From: Notolepis coatsorum
Lineage: Eukaryota; Chordata; Actinopteri; Aulopiformes; Paralepididae
Direction: 5' to 3'
Assembly: GCA_963971535.1 (NCBI GenBank)
Contig: OZ020585.1
Location: 25,947,159 to 26,011,158 of the forward strand
Length of the DNA stretch: 64,000 nt
This document shows, piece by piece, positions 49,239-64,000 of this stretch. The position numbers and the translations under genes were made by a program. A model generated the notes under the pieces. It was given only the letters and a program-made list of their open reading frames with translations, did not search any database and had not been told where the DNA came from. Position 1 is the first letter of the stretch. Each line of letters begins with the position of its first letter.

Positions 49239-50591
49239 GTTTCTCAAGTTTCAAGTTTCTTTAATAGTTGTCATACAGAAGTACAGAATACTTTCATACA
49301 AAATGCTTCTTACTGTTACGCTCCAGAGACTGTGCTAGACAAGATAGTATCAAATAACATAGTATAGCATGTAATTTAGAAGAAGAAAATGAGGTCACAG
49401 TGTTCGGTATAGACATATGTACAATGTTCTGAGTTACCATATAATATACAATACTATGCAGTGTACTAATGTACAGTACTATATAGTGCAAAGCAGAAAT
49501 GGGATGAGGTACAGTTTAGGTACAATTTACAGTAAGGTGTACGAGTTGTAGTGCAATCCTTCATCAATAAATATAAAGTGTGGGGAGTGGGTGCTACAGT
49601 GTGTTTGTTTAAAGTGGGTGTGTGCTATAAAGTGTGTGGAGTGGGTGCTACAGTGTGTTTGTTTAAAGTGAGTGTGTGCGTGTGGATGTGTGTGCTATGT
49701 GCGTTTGGTGGTTGTTGTTGTGTAGTGTTCATTGTTCGTTTAGCAGCCTGATGGCCTGGGGATAGAAGCTTCTTCTGAGTCTTTCTGTGCTCGCCTTGAG
49801 ACTCCGGTATCGCTTGCCTGACTGCAGCAGTTCAAAGAGGCAGTTGTTCGGGTGACTGGAGTCTTTAATGATTCTCTTAGCCTTTGTTTTGCTGACGTTC
49901 AGGGAGAGGCTGTTTTCCTGGCACCATCCCACCAGGACCTTGACCTCTTCCAGGTAGGCCCTCTCGTCGTTGGCAGAGATCAGGCCCACCACCACTGTGT
50001 CGTCAGCAAATTTGATGATTGTATTGCTACTCCGCTGAGCCACACAGTCGTGTGTGTACAGGGAGTAGAGGAGGGGACTCAGAACACAACCCTGGGGGGC
50101 CCCTATGTTGAGGGTGATGGATGAGGAGGTGCAGTTGCCTGCTCTCACCACCTGGGGTCTGCCAGTCAGGAAGTCCAAGACCCACTGGCAGAGGTCATAG
50201 TTCAAGCCCAGGTCCCTGAGCTTGGCTATGAGTATGGAGGGGACTATGGTATTGAATGCCGAGCTGTAGTCGATGAATAGCATTCTCACATAGTTCCCCT
50301 GCCTCTTGTCCAGGTGTGATGCTGCTGTGTGCAGCACATGGGCTATGGCGTCCTCCGTGGACCTGTTGGGGCGGTATGCAAATTGCAGGGGGTCCATGTT
50401 GATGGGGAGGGAGGAGCAGATGTAGCCCTTTACTAGCTTCTCAAAGCACTTCATGGCTATGGAGGTGAGAGCTACAGGGCGGTAGTCGTTGAGGCAAGCA
50501 GGCTTGGATTTTTTGGGTACAGGGATAATAGTGGACTTCTTCAGGCAGGTGGGGATGACAGCCTGTTCTAAGGACAGGTTAAATATGTCAG
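49239..50591 (-). mobile_element. 5'-truncated L2-like LINE inserted in Copia, with reverse transcriptase part
   Basis: The minus-strand ORF 49729-50454 (241 aa) has reverse transcriptase motifs: [49 protein letters not shown] and the catalytic FADDTVVVG. After [10 protein letters not shown] it jumps to [19 protein letters not shown], so about 100 residues usual for the family are missing in frame. The 3' UTR (49239-49720) ends with 'aacttgaaacttgag' tail repeats. It interrupts the Copia reverse transcriptase region; the target duplication is only about 3 bp. Confidence 0.85.
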
Positions 50592-51592
50592 GTGAAAGAG
50601 ATGCTCTCCAACAGATTCAAAATGAAAGACCTTGGCAGGTTAAAGCATTTCCTAGGCATGGACTTTGAACAGTCTGCCAATTGTGTAACAGTATCCCAGA
50701 AGAGATATGTGGAAAAGATTCTGAAACGTTTTGACATGCAGGAATGTAGAACAAGGGATACACCATGTGATCAAAAACTGGACTACCAGGAGGATGCTCA
50801 GAAACTGACAGATGTAAACATGTACAGGGAAGCGGTGGGTAGCCTCATCTATTTGACGACATGTACTCGCCCTGACCTATGTTTTGTAGTGAGTAAGTTG
50901 TCACAGCATTTTGCTGATCCCACAGAGGAGCACTGGATTACGGTAAACATGTTTTTCGTTATCTCAAAGGTACAGTAGATAAATAGCTGTGTTTCAGAAA
51001 GAGCAGCGAGGGCTTAGGGCTTAAAGCCTACAGTGATGCAGACTGGGCAGCTGACATCACCGATAGAAGGAGTACCACAGGATATTGTGTTAGTTTGAAC
51101 ACAAACAGCTCACTGGTTTCTTGGAAAACAAAGAAGCAGCCCACAGTGGCCCTATCACCTTGTGAAGCCGAATATATGGCTCTAGCTATGACCATACAGG
51201 AGTGTATTTATCTGGAACAACTGCTCGAAGGGATAGATACCTATGTATATAAGAAGACTGTTGTTTACGAGGACAACCAGGGAACCATTGCGATTGCTTG
51301 AAAACCTTTGTGCCGACAGAGATGTAAACATGTCGATATAAAATACCATTTCATCAGATCTGTCATCAGAGAAGAAAGGATGACACTGATGTATTGTCCA
51401 AAGGACAACATGGTAGCAGACGCTATGACGAAACCTGCTTCCAAATTGAAATTGAAGAGATTTGCAGAGGCCATGTTTGGTGTGTAGATATTGACTGCCA
51501 TATTCTTTTGATGTTTTTGGAGTATATTATTTCCTTTGTAAAATGTCTTTCGAAGAAGTTACCCAGTATGCTAATACAAACCATTGTGGGAG

Positions 51593-51920
51593 TGTTGAAG
51601 GCAGAGGTTCTGTGTAGGATTGTTAGTAACTGTCTAACTGTCTATATAACTGTTACACTAGTAACTGTATAACTGCATATATAACTGTTTCCACTAGAGG
51701 GCGCTCTAGGCAGAGACACTCAGGAACACCGCCAGGTGGCGAATATAAATAGTGGTGTCTCCTCCCACTTCTTTCTCTTTCCCCCAGTCTCTCAGTAAGA
51801 GAAGACTTGTATTGTTACTGCTCGGCCATGTAAATAATAAACCACGCCAGTTAAGGCTCAAGATAGAAACCATGCCTCTTGACCACATTATTGTCGCCCT
51901 ACAGCCGAATTCTGTTAACA
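51593..51920 (+). repeat. Copia 3' LTR
   Basis: It pairs with 33163-33481 and is slightly longer (328 against 319 bp). It is preceded by a short purine stretch and followed by the target repeat GGAAG. Confidence 0.93.
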
Positions 51921-52079
51921 GGAAGGGGGAAGAACGTGGGTGTTCCTATGACTTGTATTCAGCTTACAGCTTCGAAACTCCACTTATTTCGTTTTTACAA
52001 TGTCAAAGCCTTTTATTAAATATAATCAAAACGTTCCGCATTTCTGTCTGCTTTATCGTTTTATGACAGAAATCTGATA

Positions 52080-52277
52080 GTGTATGCGCGTTCACGCAAG
52101 GGGGAGTCGGATTCTGGCAGGGAGTACGAATTCGGCACAACACCGGCCGAGGCATTATTTGTCGCAGAGTTGAGAGCTCCCCAGAGTCCAGACTACAGCT
52201 GGGCGATCGCCTACAATGGCGATTGCCTAGAGCGAACTATTGAATATTATTATGAAGAGGAAGAGAACAAACGGTGA
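52080..52277 (+). CDS. Unrecognised ORF (65 aa) near the right end of the THAP transposon
   Basis: The ORF is acidic at its C terminus (ERTIEYYYEEEENKR, then stop) with GREYEFGTTPAEALFVAEL before. I do not recognise it. It lies about 300 bp before the right TTAA end (52578), and directly after the Copia insertion, so it could be the last exon of that transposon's product. It may equally be chance. Confidence 0.3.
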   Translation: MYARSRKGESDSGREYEFGTTPAEALFVAELRAPQSPDYSWAIAYNGDCLERTIEYYYEEEENKR

Positions 52278-52581
52278 TGATCCATCCATAACATAAGGTG
52301 CGTTTTCACCAGACTATGTTGGATTCTAGTATGTTGGATTCAGGCTGGATGTAACATTGGTTGGTGACTGTCACTCAAAGCGCTTTGCGAGTATGGGCGG
52401 AGCCCAGCCCAAAACAGCTTGAAATCTTGAAGTGAAAAAAGCTGCTTTAGAGTACTTGATTAGAAATGCAAAACAATGATTTCTTTAAAAAAAAATACTT
52501 ACAGATGTGTTCCATAGACTCACAGGAATTGTGTAAAATTGCCCAAATAGTGAAAGGAATAGCAAAACATGGGACCTTTAA

Positions 52582-52712
52582 AGTTAAATAAAGTTTGAAA
52601 ATGCAACAACATTTTTGTCAGTAAGCTACTTATGTATTTTTTGTTATAAAGAAACGCCCACATAAGCAGTAGCCTTACATTTTTAAAGCTGACGATTTGT
52701 TACATCCCTACA

Positions 52713-52810
<98 letters not shown>

Positions 52811-53189
52811 TATATACAGTATATAGTGTATTGAGTAAAATACCAGTACAGTATATGACATGTGCAGTTACACAGGACACCAGTACAGACAGCACTGTAC
52901 TCTTGTGACAAAACCACACATGTAGAAGTGACTTGTTTACAATAAACACAGGTTTATTATCAAGAGTATAATAGAGCGACCCAACGGTGCCACCGGCCTA
53001 GTATTCCCAGAAGGAAGTGAGCTCTGATTCAGGATTGGAGGAGGCTAGGGTGAATAGACATAGGGAGGTTGGTGAAGGTGGGTGAATGGGGGAGTGTAGA
53101 CAGAACATGGGCATTGGCAGACAATAGGCTGTCTGTGGGGGGGGGAATCACAGAGGAGGATAGGAGGAGAACATCTTTCAAGCCGTAAC
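52582..53189. other. 5' flank of the ptchd3-like gene with an (AT)n microsatellite
   Basis: A nearly pure (AT)n run spans about 52710-52816. Downstream, 52980-53189 is GC-balanced and unique-looking, and probably holds the promoter and 5' UTR. No TATA box or other site could be called with confidence. Confidence 0.5.

Positions 53190-64000
<10,811 letters not shown>

Larger units (their letters stand above)
33163..51920 (+). mobile_element. Ty1/Copia LTR retrotransposon, broken by nested insertions
   Basis: The LTRs are at 33163-33481 and 51593-51920. The target duplication is GGAAG (33158-33162 and 51921-51925). The primer site is 33482-33494. Recognisable parts in Copia order are: Gag-like (33627-34530), protease (IVDTGASSHVIND, about 34700), Gag-pre-integrase (HEIMGHCNYEDL) and integrase (35100-35572 and 47890-48300), reverse transcriptase (48600-49238 and 50592-50980) and RNase H (51000-51300). 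A hAT element (35573-47889) and a LINE (49239-50591) are inserted, and there are several further breaks, so it is a fossil. LTRs differ by several substitutions and small indels: older than the BEL/Pao copy within it. Confidence 0.92.
29275..52581. mobile_element. TTAA-target THAP transposon, split by a large nest of later elements
   Basis: TTAA then AGGTCCCTGTCTTATAA starts the element (29275-29278 is TTAA). TTAA preceded by GGGACCT ends it (52578-52581). The two ends also match the ends of the compact MITE 31838-32260. Removing the recognised insertions (LINE 30302-32984 and Copia 33163-51920, each with target duplication) leaves about 1.8 kb. A THAP-type zinc finger ORF lies near the left end (29600-29809). 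TTAA target plus THAP suggests Kolobok; piggyBac is the alternative. That both ends belong to one insertion is inferred, not proven. Confidence 0.6.

Overview
The window is vertebrate nuclear DNA, almost certainly from a ray-finned (teleost) fish. It holds two spliced host genes and a great mass of transposable elements: Copia, BEL/Pao and DIRS retroelements, hAT, TTAA-target and Mutator-like DNA elements, L2- and L1-type LINEs, tRNA-derived SINEs, and long GT, AT and GA microsatellites. I could not fix the species.

Layout. (1) Positions 979-28731, minus strand, carry the 5' part of an alpha-2-macroglobulin-family gene, best matched to CD109. I placed 19 coding exons (758 codons) with consistent splice phases; the gene runs off the left edge before the thioester region. 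Two of its splice sites lie at the edge of minisatellites whose units look like the splice site itself (exon 17 donor, exon 3 acceptor), and exon 9 carries a coding GAT microsatellite giving an aspartate tract. A DIRS-like retroelement sits inside the exon-17 minisatellite. (2) Positions 29275-52581, between the genes, appear to be one old TTAA-flanked transposon with a THAP zinc-finger ORF, used as a landing pad by later elements. One branch is LINE > hAT > TTAA MITE. The other is Copia > hAT > (BEL/Pao) and > second hAT > foldback element > LINE tail. Nearly every level is supported by an exact target-site duplication or by matching ends. (3) Positions 53190-64000, plus strand, carry the first four exons of a patched-domain gene (ptchd3-like), running off the right edge. 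Its intron 2 holds a second stack: L1-like LINE > solo LTR > DIRS-like element > LINE tail.

The two host genes are head-to-head (divergent) about 24.5 kb apart, and essentially all of that spacer is mobile DNA. I see no sign that the host genes work together. The most unusual points are the duplicated splice-site minisatellites, the two related DIRS-like elements that show inverted terminal repeats and an internal complementary region but only a Gag-like ORF, and the six-level nest, which gives a relative clock for the families involved.
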